NCBI GenBank assembly: GCA_013289665.1
Contig: JABCZN010000021.1
Location: forward strand, 22,589-86,588
DNA: 64,000 nucleotides
Direction of reading: 5' to 3'
Origin: Acidobacteriota bacterium
GTDB taxonomy: Bacteria; Acidobacteriota; Terriglobia; Acidiferrales; UBA7541
Positions 16,001-24,985 of the stretch are shown in pieces. The position numbers and the translations under genes are program-made. Numbering within the stretch: position 1 is the first letter of the stretch; each line of letters starts with the position of its first letter. Under the pieces are notes generated by a model that saw only the letters and a list, made by a program, of their open reading frames with translations, was not told the DNA's origin and did not search any database.

Positions 16001-16275
16001 GCCGATCCGTCGGTAAACAGGAATGTCCCTATGAAAATCACGGCCAGCAATAATTGTTTGAGCAGCACTGTTCGATCGTTTGACTCGGGTTCGTGGGGGC
16101 TCTCACCTGCTCCGATGTTTTCCGGCACAGTTCCCGTCAGTCCCAACCGTTCGATCCAGGTTCGCGGCGGACCATAGTTCGTCACGGTGTTGTTGGTCTT
16201 CCTGAGGTTCATGCGCATCTCTCGACGCTTTATCATCTGCTTCCAGGCGCGGCACCACCGGGTAATTGCCCGCAA
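13030..16275 (-). CDS. MASE1 hybrid sensor histidine kinase with GAF and two receiver domains
   Basis: A 1081-residue multidomain sensor. Residues 70-365 form a MASE1-like membrane domain with about eight hydrophobic segments. A GAF-like domain (about 375-530) precedes a HisKA domain with phospho-acceptor H560 (NMSHEIRTPLNG). The HATPase domain shows N-box LVGNAIKFTD (674-683) and G-boxes ADTGVGI and YGGTGLGL. Two receivers follow, with phospho-aspartates D852 (TDRNMPEMDG) and D996 (MDVQMPEMDG). There is no HPt domain or output domain, so a phosphorelay through a separate HPt partner is likely. No response regulator is adjacent. The start is uncertain: M20 or M22 (16218 or 16212) would remove a basic N-terminal extension. 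Confidence 0.92.
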   Translation of the reverse strand: MRAITRWCRAWKQMIKRREMRMNLRKTNNTVTNYGPPRTWIERLGLTGTVPENIGAGESPHEPESNDRTVLLKQLLLAVIFIGTFLFTDGSASASQGWEGSPPCYLPVGLSLALMLWGGERYYPVVFVASLVAAIVNYHRPILSWCGLPGAILLYVAYMSGASLLRGRWRIDPQLGSLRDAGRFVAVFLTAAIFSAVTGTLTFLGDGLATSSEALGTAVNWWTSDTNAIITFTPFLLLHVTPRLNAWMGPGAKFRERPKNRRPVTARTFLEPGAQMASVVLVIWLLFGFAPAIPYQPLYLLFIPVIWTAVRYGLPGATLTTFGINLGMMFAAWATQARSGVMPRLQLAMLALGLTGLCLGAVVSEWRRADRELARRALLEAFAGEIGAALTGGRTLREGLSLCVASFVRYLGVDFAGVWCLNERREAMELQASAGSSDEREFEEAGAAGVARIAKEGKAYCVNNAAQLSKGGKLPPTIANREARAFAGQPLLMDGEVVGAVGAFASEPFGEDALRSMATVAESIGQFVGRIRAQEELRGAKEAAEAANSAKSEFLANMSHEIRTPLNGVIGMTELALDTALNEEQREYLETVKMSSDSLLSVINDILDFSKIEAGKIDLEAVDFDLCDCVEATLKAFALPSEEKGLELLCEIRAGVPEIVEGDAGRLRQILTNLVGNAIKFTDAGEVAVTVRQESWEGGNSVLNFTVADTGVGIAEEKLKLIFDPFTQADTSTTRKYGGTGLGLTISARLVGMMGGKIWVESEVGHGTKFHFTARLKSSAGVISAATSARAEIPRGTKVLIVDDNETSRRILEGMLRGWELNVKSVASGEAALVELRGEQQTGAQYALVVTDRNMPEMDGFALVSKIRAMPALATTKILLLSSAGQRGDGGRSKELGVAGFLVKPIRRVELREALAGVLGVPAKADEIPASARGLRGEGRSSTDALRILVVEDNLVNQRLAMRLLERRGHLVEVAANGREALDAMEKGSYDLVLMDVQMPEMDGIEATAQIREKEKLSGAHQRVVALTAHAMKGDEERCLAAGMDGYLTKPIRPEELYELLAKCMANAAGINGFSAIVERS

Positions 16276-16607
16276 CCCCGGCCGGAAATGCTTCGCACTC
16301 CGGCCGAAAATGGCACTTCCATGCCCTGTCGCCTACCGACACACCCCGCTTTCCGCTCGCGGTGTGCTCTAGAAAACTCATGCAACTCCCTCTCCATCTC
16401 GTGATTCTGACGTGCCGATTCTCCGCCCACTCCAAATTCTCCAATTTCTGTTCCAAATTGGAATCGGATCTCCCCCTACTCGTATTCCATCCCCGATCCT
16501 CGCCATCCTCGTTCAGAATGATTGGTAAGACCCGGTTCTCCTCCTCCCGGCTCCTCTGCTAGACTTATCCCGCTCCGCGCACCAACTTTCTCTCCTGGAG
16601 AATCCAA
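16276..16607. other. Divergent intergenic region
   Basis: About 330 bases between the divergent kinase and metallo-hydrolase genes. It should hold promoters for both, but I cannot pick convincing boxes. An imperfect palindrome around CCAATTTCTGTTCCAAATTGG (near 16439-16460) is the only structure seen. Confidence 0.35.
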
Positions 16608-17729
16608 ATGAATCCCATCGCTCCCTTCTCGCGCAGGCAATTTCTCTCTGACGCATCCCGTTTGAGCGCCCTGTACGCTCTCGCCGGATCGCTCCCATTT
16701 TCCGCGTTCGCCTCTTCCGTGACCCCTTCCCTTCTTGACGACCCCCGCATTTCCCGAACACCGGTCGCCGACGCTGGCTTCGCCTCAGTCCGCAAAATCG
16801 GCGATGGCCTCTATGCCACCATCTCCGACACCTCCAAGGGCATCGTCACCATCTGCAATGGCGGCTTCCTGGTCGGCAAAGACGCTGGCCTCCTCCTAGA
16901 AGCCTACGGCTCCGTCCCCGGCGCCGCTTTCCAGATGGACACCTATCGCAAAGCCACCAAGGTCCCTGCTCCCAACGCGCTTCTCACCCACTATCACTTC
17001 GATCATTCGACGGGCAGCGCCTTCTACGGCGCCAACGGCATCCAGCTCTGGGGGCACGCCGCCGTTCCAAAACGGATCATGGAATCCTACGTCGTCTTGC
17101 AGGGAGCCGACCGCGCCGCGTTCCTTGCTCCTGCCCTAAAACGCATCAAGGACGCCAAAAACGAAATCGCCCGCCAACACGCCCAGGGGGATCTGGGCGC
17201 CATCAGCAACCTTTTCGACCTGGTCAACAAGAATCCCTATACTCTTCCCGATCATCCCCTCGATCCCGCCAAGCTCCCCATGAATCTCGACCTCGGCGCG
17301 TGCCCCATCGTCATCGAGCACTTTCCCGGCCATTCCGGCACCGACCTCATCGTCCGCGTCCCCGATCAGAAAGTCGTCTACGCCGGCGACCTCGTTTTCA
17401 GCCACGCCTATCCCGCCTGCTTCGACGAAAAGTGCACCATGTCCGGCTGGCGCAAAACTCTCCAGACCTTCGCCTCCTGGGATAAAGACACTCTCTTTGT
17501 CCCCGGCCATGGCCCCGTTTGCGGTCAGGAAGGCATCCGGGACCTCCGCGATCTGTTCGACGATCTCTACCTGCAAGCCGAAAAAATGCACCAGGCCGGC
17601 GTCCCACTCCCCGACGCCACCGACCAGTACGTCATCCCCGAAAAATTCAAAACCTACGCCGTCTTCGCCTGGGGCTTCTGCATCGCCGGCGCCATCTCCA
17701 AAATCTATGCCGAAATGGTCACCGGCTAA
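16608..17729 (+). CDS. Tat-exported MBL-fold metallo-hydrolase
   Basis: A 373-residue protein whose N-terminus has a twin-arginine signal (SRRQFLSDAS, residues 8-17, then a hydrophobic stretch to about 36), so it should be exported folded. The metallo-beta-lactamase metal motif THYHFDHS gives H128, H130, D132 and H133. Further ligands are in PGHSGTD, YAGDLVFSH and PGHGP. The fold hydrolyses varied esters, thioesters or lactams; the substrate is unknown. GGAG lies nine bases before the ATG. The gene stands alone. Confidence 0.88.
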   Translation: MNPIAPFSRRQFLSDASRLSALYALAGSLPFSAFASSVTPSLLDDPRISRTPVADAGFASVRKIGDGLYATISDTSKGIVTICNGGFLVGKDAGLLLEAYGSVPGAAFQMDTYRKATKVPAPNALLTHYHFDHSTGSAFYGANGIQLWGHAAVPKRIMESYVVLQGADRAAFLAPALKRIKDAKNEIARQHAQGDLGAISNLFDLVNKNPYTLPDHPLDPAKLPMNLDLGACPIVIEHFPGHSGTDLIVRVPDQKVVYAGDLVFSHAYPACFDEKCTMSGWRKTLQTFASWDKDTLFVPGHGPVCGQEGIRDLRDLFDDLYLQAEKMHQAGVPLPDATDQYVIPEKFKTYAVFAWGFCIAGAISKIYAEMVTG

Positions 17730-18066
17730 TCCGCAGCCAGGATAAAAAGCGCCCTTTCTTATTCCCTGAGGCACAGCCGTTCCTGTAAAGGATGTCATCT
17801 GACTGAACACATTTCTGGCTGTGCTCTTCGGGGTTTCTTGTATTTCTAGGGCCTGCCTTCCGGGCGCGCCGCTCTTTGCTTTCAACCACACGCACCCGAC
17901 AAATTTTGATTCATTGCATCAATACTTTGCGTGAACGCACTCGTGCCGCGGGTGTACATTCGCGAAACCCGGGGAGGAAGAATGCCCGTCCCGGTGGAAC
18001 GAAACCTGGTCCGGGAGGATAGCTGGTCTGGCCCCCGTACCCGCCAAGAGTTCCAGGGAGCGAATC
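17730..18066. other. Intergenic region, no supported gene
   Basis: About 340 bases before the EF-hand gene. An overlapping ORF (17931-18185) has no recognisable content and runs into the EF-hand gene in another frame. No clear terminator or promoter boxes are seen. Confidence 0.35.
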
Positions 18067-18384
18067 ATGCGGAAAAGAATAAACTATGTATGGTCGATCG
18101 CGGCAATCGCAGTGATGGTTCTGAGCTTGTCTCTACTCGGGAACGCGGCCGCTCAAAAAGCGTCCGTTCCGAAACCGCAAAATAAACTGGCCATGGGAGA
18201 AGACGAGGTCAGACACCTGCTCTCCCTCATGGACGCTGACGAGAATGGAATAGTCTCCAAGCAGGAGTTCATGAAGTATATGGAAGCCCAATTCGAACGA
18301 CTGGATAAAAAGAAGATCGGGCAGCTGAACGTCAAGGAACTAACGCAGTCGACTCTGAGTGCCAGCCATTTTGTGGGCAAGTGA
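18067..18384 (+). CDS. Small secreted EF-hand protein
   Basis: A 105-residue protein with a signal peptide (INYVWSIAAIAVMVLSLSLL, cleavage likely after AAA near residue 29). One canonical EF-hand loop is present at residues 56-67: D56, D58, N60, I62, S64 and E67. A second, weaker helix-loop-helix (about 80-95, LDKKKIGQLNVKEL) lacks the full ligand set. It should bind one calcium ion outside the cytoplasm. The ribosome site AGGGAG is eight bases before the ATG. Function beyond calcium binding is unknown, and no partner gene is adjacent. Confidence 0.8.
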   Translation: MRKRINYVWSIAAIAVMVLSLSLLGNAAAQKASVPKPQNKLAMGEDEVRHLLSLMDADENGIVSKQEFMKYMEAQFERLDKKKIGQLNVKELTQSTLSASHFVGK

Positions 18385-18527
18385 CCGCATTACACCGTTG
18401 CCAATATCTCTCTCTGGGCAGGCGAGATAGAGGGCAGGCGAAACCGAAGATCAGTGTTCGCTTGCCCCGCGCACAGGAATTTCGCTTCTCGCCCGACGGC
18501 GACGCCGTCCTCAACTCTCCCAACCAG

Positions 18528-20321
18528 CTAGAACTTCACCAAAATCGACAGATCAATAAACGACTCATTCTTCCTCAAATCCGGAAACCACACGCTGCTC
18601 AATCCCCCGCCGCATGACGTCTCCGCCGCCCCCAGACTTGACTGCCCAGAGGACGACCCGTTGCTGCAAACATAAAATTGCGGCGCGCCTGTATTTCCGT
18701 TTGGAGGCGTGATCCCGCCCTGCCCAGTCCAATACGGCACGCTCGCATGACGGTAGTCGTACTCCGCCCGGAACGTAATGTATTGCTTCGGCATATAGTC
18801 AAACGTGATCGACGAATCCCAAGCCTTGAACGGATCCCCAGGATTCCCCGTAAAATACGGCGAATTCGTCGCCGCCGTAATCGCCGTCTCTCCGTTGATG
18901 GGCGGAATCAGCACAAGATACCGTCCCGGATTGTTGATCTGCCCGCCGCCCAACGTCAGCCCGAACAAATCCCGATGAAACCAAAAGCGGTTGTAAACCA
19001 TGTATCCGACAAAGCTCTGCTTCGGCCCGCCTTTATGATCCCCGTAGCAACTCACGCCGCTGCCATATTCGCAGCCCAGGTCGCCCGTCACCGTAAATGC
19101 CATCTTGTCCAGCGTTCTTTCCGGGTTGTCATAGTATTTCACCTCGACGCTGTTGTCCGTGTGGATTCGCGAGCGGCCCCGGATGAATAGGTCATCCTCG
19201 CCAAGTCCGTAATTATTGGAAATGATGTTCAGCCACGGTTTCGGGGTCCACTTGATCTGTCCCCCGAGCCCCGGCTTGTGATTCGCCGAAGCATAGGACT
19301 GCCAGCCATTGATGAACCAGGGCTCAATCTTCAAATGCGCCGTCGGGAAAATCTGCACGCGCACGCCGTTGAAAAACCACGGCGTATTCGATGAAACATA
19401 CGATGGCTGGTACGCCCAGTTGTCAAAGTTGTAGTAACTGAACAGGCCGATGTACGACATGAAGATTCCGGCATCCACATTGATTCCGTGCCACACATTG
19501 AAGTGATACCCGCCATACGCCTCCGACAAATACCGGTACGCGCCCACCAGGTCCCACTGTCCGTGCCCCGGACTCGGATCGTTCCGGGGTGTCGTCGACG
19601 AGTACATTCCGAACTGCGTCATCAGCCTCGCGCGCACATTGTCGTAATGAAAATCGCCGCCCACGCCCAGCTGCTCCAACTGCACTTCCGACGACCGGAA
19701 CAACTCGCTGGATCCGCCGATCGAGTGGTCCACCGGATGGTTGAAGTCATACACGTAATTGATGTCCGCCCGGATCTCCGGCGTGAAGAATTTCGAATCC
19801 CAAAAAATCTCTTTCGTCCGCGGATTTCCGTTCAACCAAGTCCAGTCCGCATCCGAAAACGGCTCGATTTTTTTCTTCTCCGGAACCTGGGTGGGGCCCG
19901 CAGATGTGTTTGATTCTTTGTTTGGCCCGATAGCCGCAGCAATGCTAGTCGTCATCGAACCAGGCACCGCACCTGCCGAGGCAGCCGCCAACGCTGCCGC
20001 CGGCTTCGGTGTGGCTGCGATTCCGGCTGAAACACTTGGCCCGGGTTCCGCGCCCTTCTCCCGCACCGCCGCCTCCGCGGCCGGCTTCGCGTCTTTCGAC
20101 TCCAGGTCCAGAACGCGCTTCTCCAACTGCTCCACACGCTCCAGCAGCCAGCGCTCCCGGTCCGTCAGCCCGGCCTCCGGCTTATTCTCAGCCGGCTTCG
20201 TCACCGACGGCTTCGAATCATTCCGCGCCTTGGCATCGTCCGCGCGCCCCAAATCGCAAACGCTCAAACTCACCAGCATGCTCAGTCCAAATGCCAATCC
20301 ACTTTTCACCCACTTGCGCAT
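18528..20321 (-). CDS. Outer-membrane beta-barrel porin, BBP2/OmpL-like
   Basis: With the start at 20321 (GGAGAG nine bases upstream, followed by a signal peptide with LAFGLSMLVSLSVC) the protein has 597 residues. A longer frame to 20372 lacks a good ribosome site. A short coiled coil (RERWLLERVEQLEKRVLDLE) is followed by an Ala/Pro-rich linker and then a large beta-strand-rich region with many aromatic girdles (FDNWAYQPSYVSSNTPWFF, LKIEPWFINGWQSY). It ends in SILVKF, the terminal aromatic typical of BAM substrates. The coiled coil may bind peptidoglycan, as in other porins with such N-termini. Substrate unknown. Confidence 0.8.
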   Translation of the reverse strand: MRKWVKSGLAFGLSMLVSLSVCDLGRADDAKARNDSKPSVTKPAENKPEAGLTDRERWLLERVEQLEKRVLDLESKDAKPAAEAAVREKGAEPGPSVSAGIAATPKPAAALAAASAGAVPGSMTTSIAAAIGPNKESNTSAGPTQVPEKKKIEPFSDADWTWLNGNPRTKEIFWDSKFFTPEIRADINYVYDFNHPVDHSIGGSSELFRSSEVQLEQLGVGGDFHYDNVRARLMTQFGMYSSTTPRNDPSPGHGQWDLVGAYRYLSEAYGGYHFNVWHGINVDAGIFMSYIGLFSYYNFDNWAYQPSYVSSNTPWFFNGVRVQIFPTAHLKIEPWFINGWQSYASANHKPGLGGQIKWTPKPWLNIISNNYGLGEDDLFIRGRSRIHTDNSVEVKYYDNPERTLDKMAFTVTGDLGCEYGSGVSCYGDHKGGPKQSFVGYMVYNRFWFHRDLFGLTLGGGQINNPGRYLVLIPPINGETAITAATNSPYFTGNPGDPFKAWDSSITFDYMPKQYITFRAEYDYRHASVPYWTGQGGITPPNGNTGAPQFYVCSNGSSSGQSSLGAAETSCGGGLSSVWFPDLRKNESFIDLSILVKF

Positions 20322-21084
20322 GGCTTCTCTCCTACCCAGTTTTGGGCAACGAATCTGGTCCAGGAACGGCACCTAGACAGTGCCGCCAAATGTCAAATGA
20401 TGTCGCCGTCGTTGCCATTCAACGATAGCGCCCCTTTCATAAGAATTCTGTGAGGTCCAAATCAGCCTTCCCTAAGGCCGCCCGCCCATTTTTCTCTGGC
20501 AATATTTCACTCTTTTAAATAATTACTGGCACGTTGAGGTGCGCCCAATCTCGTCGCAGCAGGCTTCCTGAATCTCCCATTGCCCCAGTCGTTCCCAGTT
20601 CCCTTAGATTCCGCACTTTAAAAAAGCGCTCGATATCTTCTTTGATTTTCACGCTTGCTGATCTCGACGGAATCTTTGTCAAACCAAACAGCCTGTCGAA
20701 CTCCTGCATTTCCGCCACTTGCGCGACCCATTATCAACCCGCTTGTTTTCCGTAAGTTATCCACCAGGGTGGGGGCATACGATAAGGACCGGGCGGATTC
20801 CTGGCACTGGCAAGGAACAATCCATTCCCGCGCCACCTCCCGCACTTCCCTAGTTCCGGGAAGCGCCGGAGGCGCGATAGACATTAGCCGAGCGCCCCTG
20901 CCCTGAGCGAAGCCGAAGGGTGCGCGCTCTCTACACCAGCACGAACAGCCCGAGCGCCCGGGTGCGGCAGGTTCTTACGGTCTAAATGTCCGGATTTCCG
21001 CCGGCCGACAGAAACTTCACCGCGCGTTCCACCCGCGCCGCATCCTCGGTCCGCGGATCACGATCGAGGACCACATTTCGCCGC
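20322..21084. other. Long intergenic region without a supported gene
   Basis: About 760 bases. Overlapping minus-strand ORFs at 20515-20718 (GTG start, 67 codons) and 20618-20884 have no family resemblance, weak ribosome sites and contradict each other. The stretch around 20895-20920 (CCTGAGCGAAGCCGAAGGG) looks like dispersed repetitive sequence. I see nothing convincing here. Confidence 0.35.
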
Positions 21085-21882
21085 CTACACGCCCATTTTC
21101 TCTTTCTTCCCAATCTCCGCGGCCATCGTTTCCATCTCCGCGTGGATCAACCCATTCGTCGCCAGTATCGTTTTGCCGCCCAGCACATACGGTTTCCCGT
21201 CCAGGTCGGTAATTTTTCCTCCGGCCTCTTCCACAATCACCACGCCAGCCGCCGTATCCCACGGCTTCAACCCAAACTCCCAGAATCCATCAAATCGTCC
21301 GGCCGCCACACACGCCAGATCCAAAGCTGCCGACCCGTCGCGCCGCACCCCGTGCGAGCACAGCGTAAAATCCCAATAGTAATGAATGTTCGGGTGCGCA
21401 TCCCGCTTATGATTCGGAAAACCCGTGCACAACAAACTGCTCCGCAGCGCCAGAATCTTCGAGCACTGCATTTTCCCCCCGTTGAAAAACGCGCCTTCTC
21501 CCCGGGCCGCCGAAAAAATCTCTTCCGACATCGGATTGTAGATCACGCCCAGCAGTAGCTCGTTACCCTTCGCCAGCGCCATCGAAACGCAAAAGCACGG
21601 ATACCCGTGCGCAAAATTCGTGGTCCCGTCCAGCGGGTCCACATGCCACTTGTATTCCGATCCGGTCTCTTTCCCGGTCCCCTCTTCCGCCGCCACCGCA
21701 TGCCCCGGAAAATATCTCTGCAAGCGGCTCACAATCACCGCCTCCGACCGTTTATCCGCCTGGGTCACCAGGTCGTAATCGCCCTTGTAGGAAATATCCA
21801 CCGGCCGCTGCGCCTCTTCGCGCAACACCGCCCCCGCCTCCCGCGCAATCTCCACCGCCACCTCTAAGTAGTCAATCGCCAT
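21085..21882 (-). CDS. suhB: Inositol-1-monophosphatase family protein
   Basis: A 265-residue protein of standard family length. The metal sites are visible: E66/E67 in AAEEGTG, D82 and D85 in DPLDGTTNF, and the C-terminal WDTAAG motif. It should dephosphorylate inositol monophosphate or related sugar phosphates in the cytoplasm with magnesium. E. coli SuhB also acts in rRNA transcription; whether this one does is unknown. The gene stands alone on the minus strand. Confidence 0.92.
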   Translation of the reverse strand: MAIDYLEVAVEIAREAGAVLREEAQRPVDISYKGDYDLVTQADKRSEAVIVSRLQRYFPGHAVAAEEGTGKETGSEYKWHVDPLDGTTNFAHGYPCFCVSMALAKGNELLLGVIYNPMSEEIFSAARGEGAFFNGGKMQCSKILALRSSLLCTGFPNHKRDAHPNIHYYWDFTLCSHGVRRDGSAALDLACVAAGRFDGFWEFGLKPWDTAAGVVIVEEAGGKITDLDGKPYVLGGKTILATNGLIHAEMETMAAEIGKKEKMGV

Positions 21883-22010
21883 CGCTTCTCACAATGTGGA
21901 ATCTGGATTCTCCGTCTGATAACTGATTACCGATTACTGATAACGCGCGCTCCTCGATCGTGCTATCGGATCGCTGTTATCTGCTATCAATCAGCCCGAG
22001 TGCAACCAAG

Positions 22011-23078
22011 CTATTGTGCTCCGACCAGATACGCCGTCCGGTGCCGCGCCGCGTACCCCGGCAGCATCTTCACCTCAATCTTACGATACGTATTCGCCGC
22101 CCCGCGCGGATACGGGTAATACGCCAACCGGTATTGCGTCCTCAGTTCGGCGTCAATCCGGTCAAAAATGATCGGCAACTCCTGCGGCGAATCCGGGAAA
22201 AACATGGCTCCGCCAGTTGTCTCCGTAATCGTCTGGAGCGCGTGCTCTCCCGCGGTATTTCGCCCGTTCTCGCTCTTCATCGTGCGTACCAGAATCGTAT
22301 ACAGCAGCACCTCGCCGCGTAGCGCCGCCCGCCGGGCCGCCTCAAAATCCGCATGGCTGGTGGTCTCGCCGCCATCCGTCACCAGGATAATCACTCGCCG
22401 CCGCTCGCTGCCCCGTTTCTCCAGCGCCTGCGAGCCCAGCATCACCGCATCGTAAATCGAAGTGCCCGCGCCGTCAGGTATCTTCGCCACCGCTTCCTGC
22501 AGCGTCTGTACCCTTTCTGTGAACATGGTCCGCTGCGTCACGGTTTCGTCAAAGGAAAATACCGCCATACGGTCGTCCGGCCGCAGCACCTGCCGGATAA
22601 AACGTGTCGCCGCGTCGCGCTCATATTGAAAATCGATGTGTGCGCTCATGCTCGCGTCAATCATCAGTGCCAGGTCCAGCGGCAGCTTGGTCTCCGGTTC
22701 AAAAAATTCAATCTTCTGCGGCACGCCTTCTTCCAAGATCTCAAACGCTTCCTTCGGAAGGTTCGGAGCCGGACGTTTGTTCTCGTCCAACACGCTAACC
22801 AGCACGTTCACCAAATTGACGTTGACCTTGATCGTACCCTTCGGTGTCTGCGGCTCTTTCGCCCTGTCGGGCGCCTGCTGCGGAGCCGGAATCATCGGCC
22901 CGGGCGCTGTGGGTGGCTGCGGTTGACTGCCCGGTGGAGGAGGCTGCGGTTGGGTGCCCGAAGGCTGCGCCCACGGAGGCCGGTCCGGCTTTTCCTGCGC
23001 CTCGGCAAGAAACGCCCCGGCAAACAGCGCCAATGAGGTAAACCACCAGATAGAAATTCGTGGGGCCTGGGGAATCAT
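22011..23078 (-). CDS. VWFA-related secreted protein (acidobacterial type)
   Basis: With the start at 23078 the protein has 355 residues, a signal peptide (ISIWWFTSLALFAGAFLAEAQ) and a Pro/Gln-rich linker (30-80). A von Willebrand A domain follows with a complete MIDAS motif D141-A-S143-M-S145. The segment VNLVNVLVSVLDENKRPAPNL before it is typical of the acidobacterial VWFA-related family (TIGR03436). Such domains bind ligands through a divalent metal; the ligand is unknown. The longer frame to 23156 would overlap moaE. The chosen start lies seven bases after the moaE stop. Confidence 0.85.
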   Translation of the reverse strand: MIPQAPRISIWWFTSLALFAGAFLAEAQEKPDRPPWAQPSGTQPQPPPPGSQPQPPTAPGPMIPAPQQAPDRAKEPQTPKGTIKVNVNLVNVLVSVLDENKRPAPNLPKEAFEILEEGVPQKIEFFEPETKLPLDLALMIDASMSAHIDFQYERDAATRFIRQVLRPDDRMAVFSFDETVTQRTMFTERVQTLQEAVAKIPDGAGTSIYDAVMLGSQALEKRGSERRRVIILVTDGGETTSHADFEAARRAALRGEVLLYTILVRTMKSENGRNTAGEHALQTITETTGGAMFFPDSPQELPIIFDRIDAELRTQYRLAYYPYPRGAANTYRKIEVKMLPGYAARHRTAYLVGAQ

Positions 23079-23085
23079 CAGATAG

Positions 23086-23568
23086 CTAGGATGCACTTTT
23101 TGCACTTGGGGGTGTCGGAGGCAGCTCGCCATCCGCCCAAACCGCCCCATCCGCAAAATACTCTTTCTTCCAGATGGGCACCGTGCGCTTCAGCGTATCA
23201 ATCGCAAACCGGCAGGCGTCGAACGCTGCGCCTCGGTGCGGCGCGCTCACTGCGATGAACACGCTCGTTTCCCCAATTTCCAGTCGCCCCAGGCGGTGCA
23301 CGATCGCCACCCGATGAATGGCAAACTTCTCATGAATCTCGGCCGCAATCTCCTTCATCTTCCCAAGCGCCATCGATTCATACGCCTCGTATTCCAGGTA
23401 GCTAGTCAGGCGCCCGTCTGACTCATTGCGCACAAATCCATCAAACGTAACGATCGCCCCATCCTGCCCCGCCCGCACATCCCGCACCAGCGCCCCGGCA
23501 TCAATCGCCGCGCGCACCAGTTCAATCTTGTCCTGTTCGATTGCTTTCACTGTGGAAGAACCCGCCAT
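23086..23568 (-). CDS. moaE: Molybdopterin synthase catalytic subunit MoaE
   Basis: A 160-residue protein with MoaE features: AIVTFDGFVRNE, YLEYEAYESMA, HRLGRLEIGE, VSAPHRGAAFDACRFAID and the active-site segment LKRTVPIWKKEYF with its conserved lysines. With MoaD thiocarboxylate it converts cyclic pyranopterin monophosphate to molybdopterin. It lies 75 bases behind moaD and directly before the VWFA gene on the same strand. No other moa/moe genes are in the window. Confidence 0.95.
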   Translation of the reverse strand: MAGSSTVKAIEQDKIELVRAAIDAGALVRDVRAGQDGAIVTFDGFVRNESDGRLTSYLEYEAYESMALGKMKEIAAEIHEKFAIHRVAIVHRLGRLEIGETSVFIAVSAPHRGAAFDACRFAIDTLKRTVPIWKKEYFADGAVWADGELPPTPPSAKSAS

Positions 23569-23643
23569 TCCCCAGAGCCGTCAAACTCCACCAAGGCCCG
23601 AGGGATTTTCTATTTTCCAATTTCCATTTTCTGCATTCTGTAT

Positions 23644-23928
23644 TTATCCTCCGCTCACCGGAGGCAAAAACGCAATCTCATCACCAGCGGCAACACGCGT
23701 ATCCCACGCGGCGAATTCCTGGTTCCGCGAGACCACCATCGAATTCCGGAATCCCGCCAATTTCGGATACCGCTCGGCATACCGCTCAAACACCTGCGCC
23801 AGTGTCGCTCCCTGCGGCAGTTCCCCATCGTCCTCAGCCAACCCGGTCAATTCCCGCAGCCGCCCAAAGAACAGCACTTTCACGCGCAAACTCGGTACAG
23901 CGCCGGCCATCTCAAAATTGTAACCCAA
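23644..23928 (-). CDS. moaD: Molybdopterin synthase sulfur carrier subunit MoaD
   Basis: A 94-residue ubiquitin-fold protein ending in the diagnostic Gly-Gly (FLPPVSGG), which is thiocarboxylated for sulfur transfer to MoaE. Core motif VKVLFFGRLRELTG. The start is either TTG at 23928, preceded by AGGGGGA, or ATG at 23910; the TTG has the better ribosome site. The gene is first of a leftward group with moaE. Confidence 0.92.
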   Translation of the reverse strand: MGYNFEMAGAVPSLRVKVLFFGRLRELTGLAEDDGELPQGATLAQVFERYAERYPKLAGFRNSMVVSRNQEFAAWDTRVAAGDEIAFLPPVSGG

Positions 23929-24070
23929 TCCCCCTATTCAGGAGGCCGGGACCAGGTGCCCCAGGTGCCGTCTTTGCACCTGGGGTCTTCCGCTCACGGA
24001 GCCCGTCTCGCACCACCCGCCACGCTCACTCAATTTCTGGGCGATAATCAATCCACCAAAAAGGGACCCC

Positions 24071-24985
24071 ATGAAAATCCTGATCACCGGATCGACCGGC
24101 CTCGTTGGAACGGCCCTGACACAAAATCTCCAACGCGCCGGTCACACCGTCTGCCGGCTGATCCGCCCCGGCGCCTCCTCTCAAACCATCGGCAACTCCC
24201 AAGCTTTCGACGTAAACTGGAATCCAGCAACCGGAGAACTGGGCGGAGCCGCCGTAGGCGCCGACGCCGTAGTCAACCTGGCTGGCGCCTCCATTGCCGA
24301 CGGCCGCTGGACCCGGCAACGCAAACAACTCCTGCGCTCCAGCCGAGTGGACACCACTCGCGCCCTTGTCCAGGCCCTCGCCAAGATGTCCGTCCGCCCC
24401 GGCGTCCTCGTCTCCGCCTCCGCCACCGGCATCTACGGCAATCGCGGCGACGAAACGCTCACCGAGGCAAGCCAGCCAGGAACTGATTTTCTAAGTGAAA
24501 TTACAAAAGAGTGGGAATCGGAAGCCCTAAAAGCCGAAGCCCTCGGCATACGCCTGGTCCGCGCCCGCTTCGGCGTAATCCTCGCCAAACACGGCGGCGC
24601 CCTGCCGCAAATGCTCCGCCCATTTCAATTCGGGATAGGCGGAAAAATCGGAACCGGCAAACAATGGCTAAGCTGGATTACCCTCGACGACACGGTAGCC
24701 ATCCTCCGCTCAGCACTGGAAAATGCCAACATCACTGGCCCACTCAACGTTGTCTCTCCGCGACCCGTCACGAACGCCCAGTTCGCCAAAGCCTTGGCCG
24801 CCACCCTGCACCGCCCAGCGATCTTCCCGGCACCCGCTTTCGCGCTCCGCCTCGCCCTCGGCGAAATGGCCGACGCCCTGCTCCTCTCCAGCCAGCGCGC
24901 CGTCCCCGCCCAACTCCAAAAACTCAACCACCAATTCCTCCACCCCGATCTCGCCAACGCGCTATGCGCAGTGCTCTCGCCCTGA
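24071..24985 (+). CDS. TIGR01777-family NAD-dependent epimerase/dehydratase
   Basis: A 304-residue extended short-chain dehydrogenase. It has the Rossmann motif ITGSTGLVG (5-13), VNLAGASIADGRWT, SASATGIYGNRGDE with the catalytic YxxxK region changed as usual for this subfamily, and WITLDDTV. The C-terminal DUF1731-like part (RPAIFPAPAFALRLALGEMA) is present. E. coli YfcH belongs here; the substrate is unknown. AAAGGGA precedes the ATG. Divergent from moaD. Confidence 0.9.
   Translation: MKILITGSTGLVGTALTQNLQRAGHTVCRLIRPGASSQTIGNSQAFDVNWNPATGELGGAAVGADAVVNLAGASIADGRWTRQRKQLLRSSRVDTTRALVQALAKMSVRPGVLVSASATGIYGNRGDETLTEASQPGTDFLSEITKEWESEALKAEALGIRLVRARFGVILAKHGGALPQMLRPFQFGIGGKIGTGKQWLSWITLDDTVAILRSALENANITGPLNVVSPRPVTNAQFAKALAATLHRPAIFPAPAFALRLALGEMADALLLSSQRAVPAQLQKLNHQFLHPDLANALCAVLSP

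Noticed and set aside
20515..20884. Two overlapping minus-strand ORFs in the gap before the inositol monophosphatase gene
   Set aside because: They use different frames over the same bases, lack good ribosome sites and match no family I recognise.
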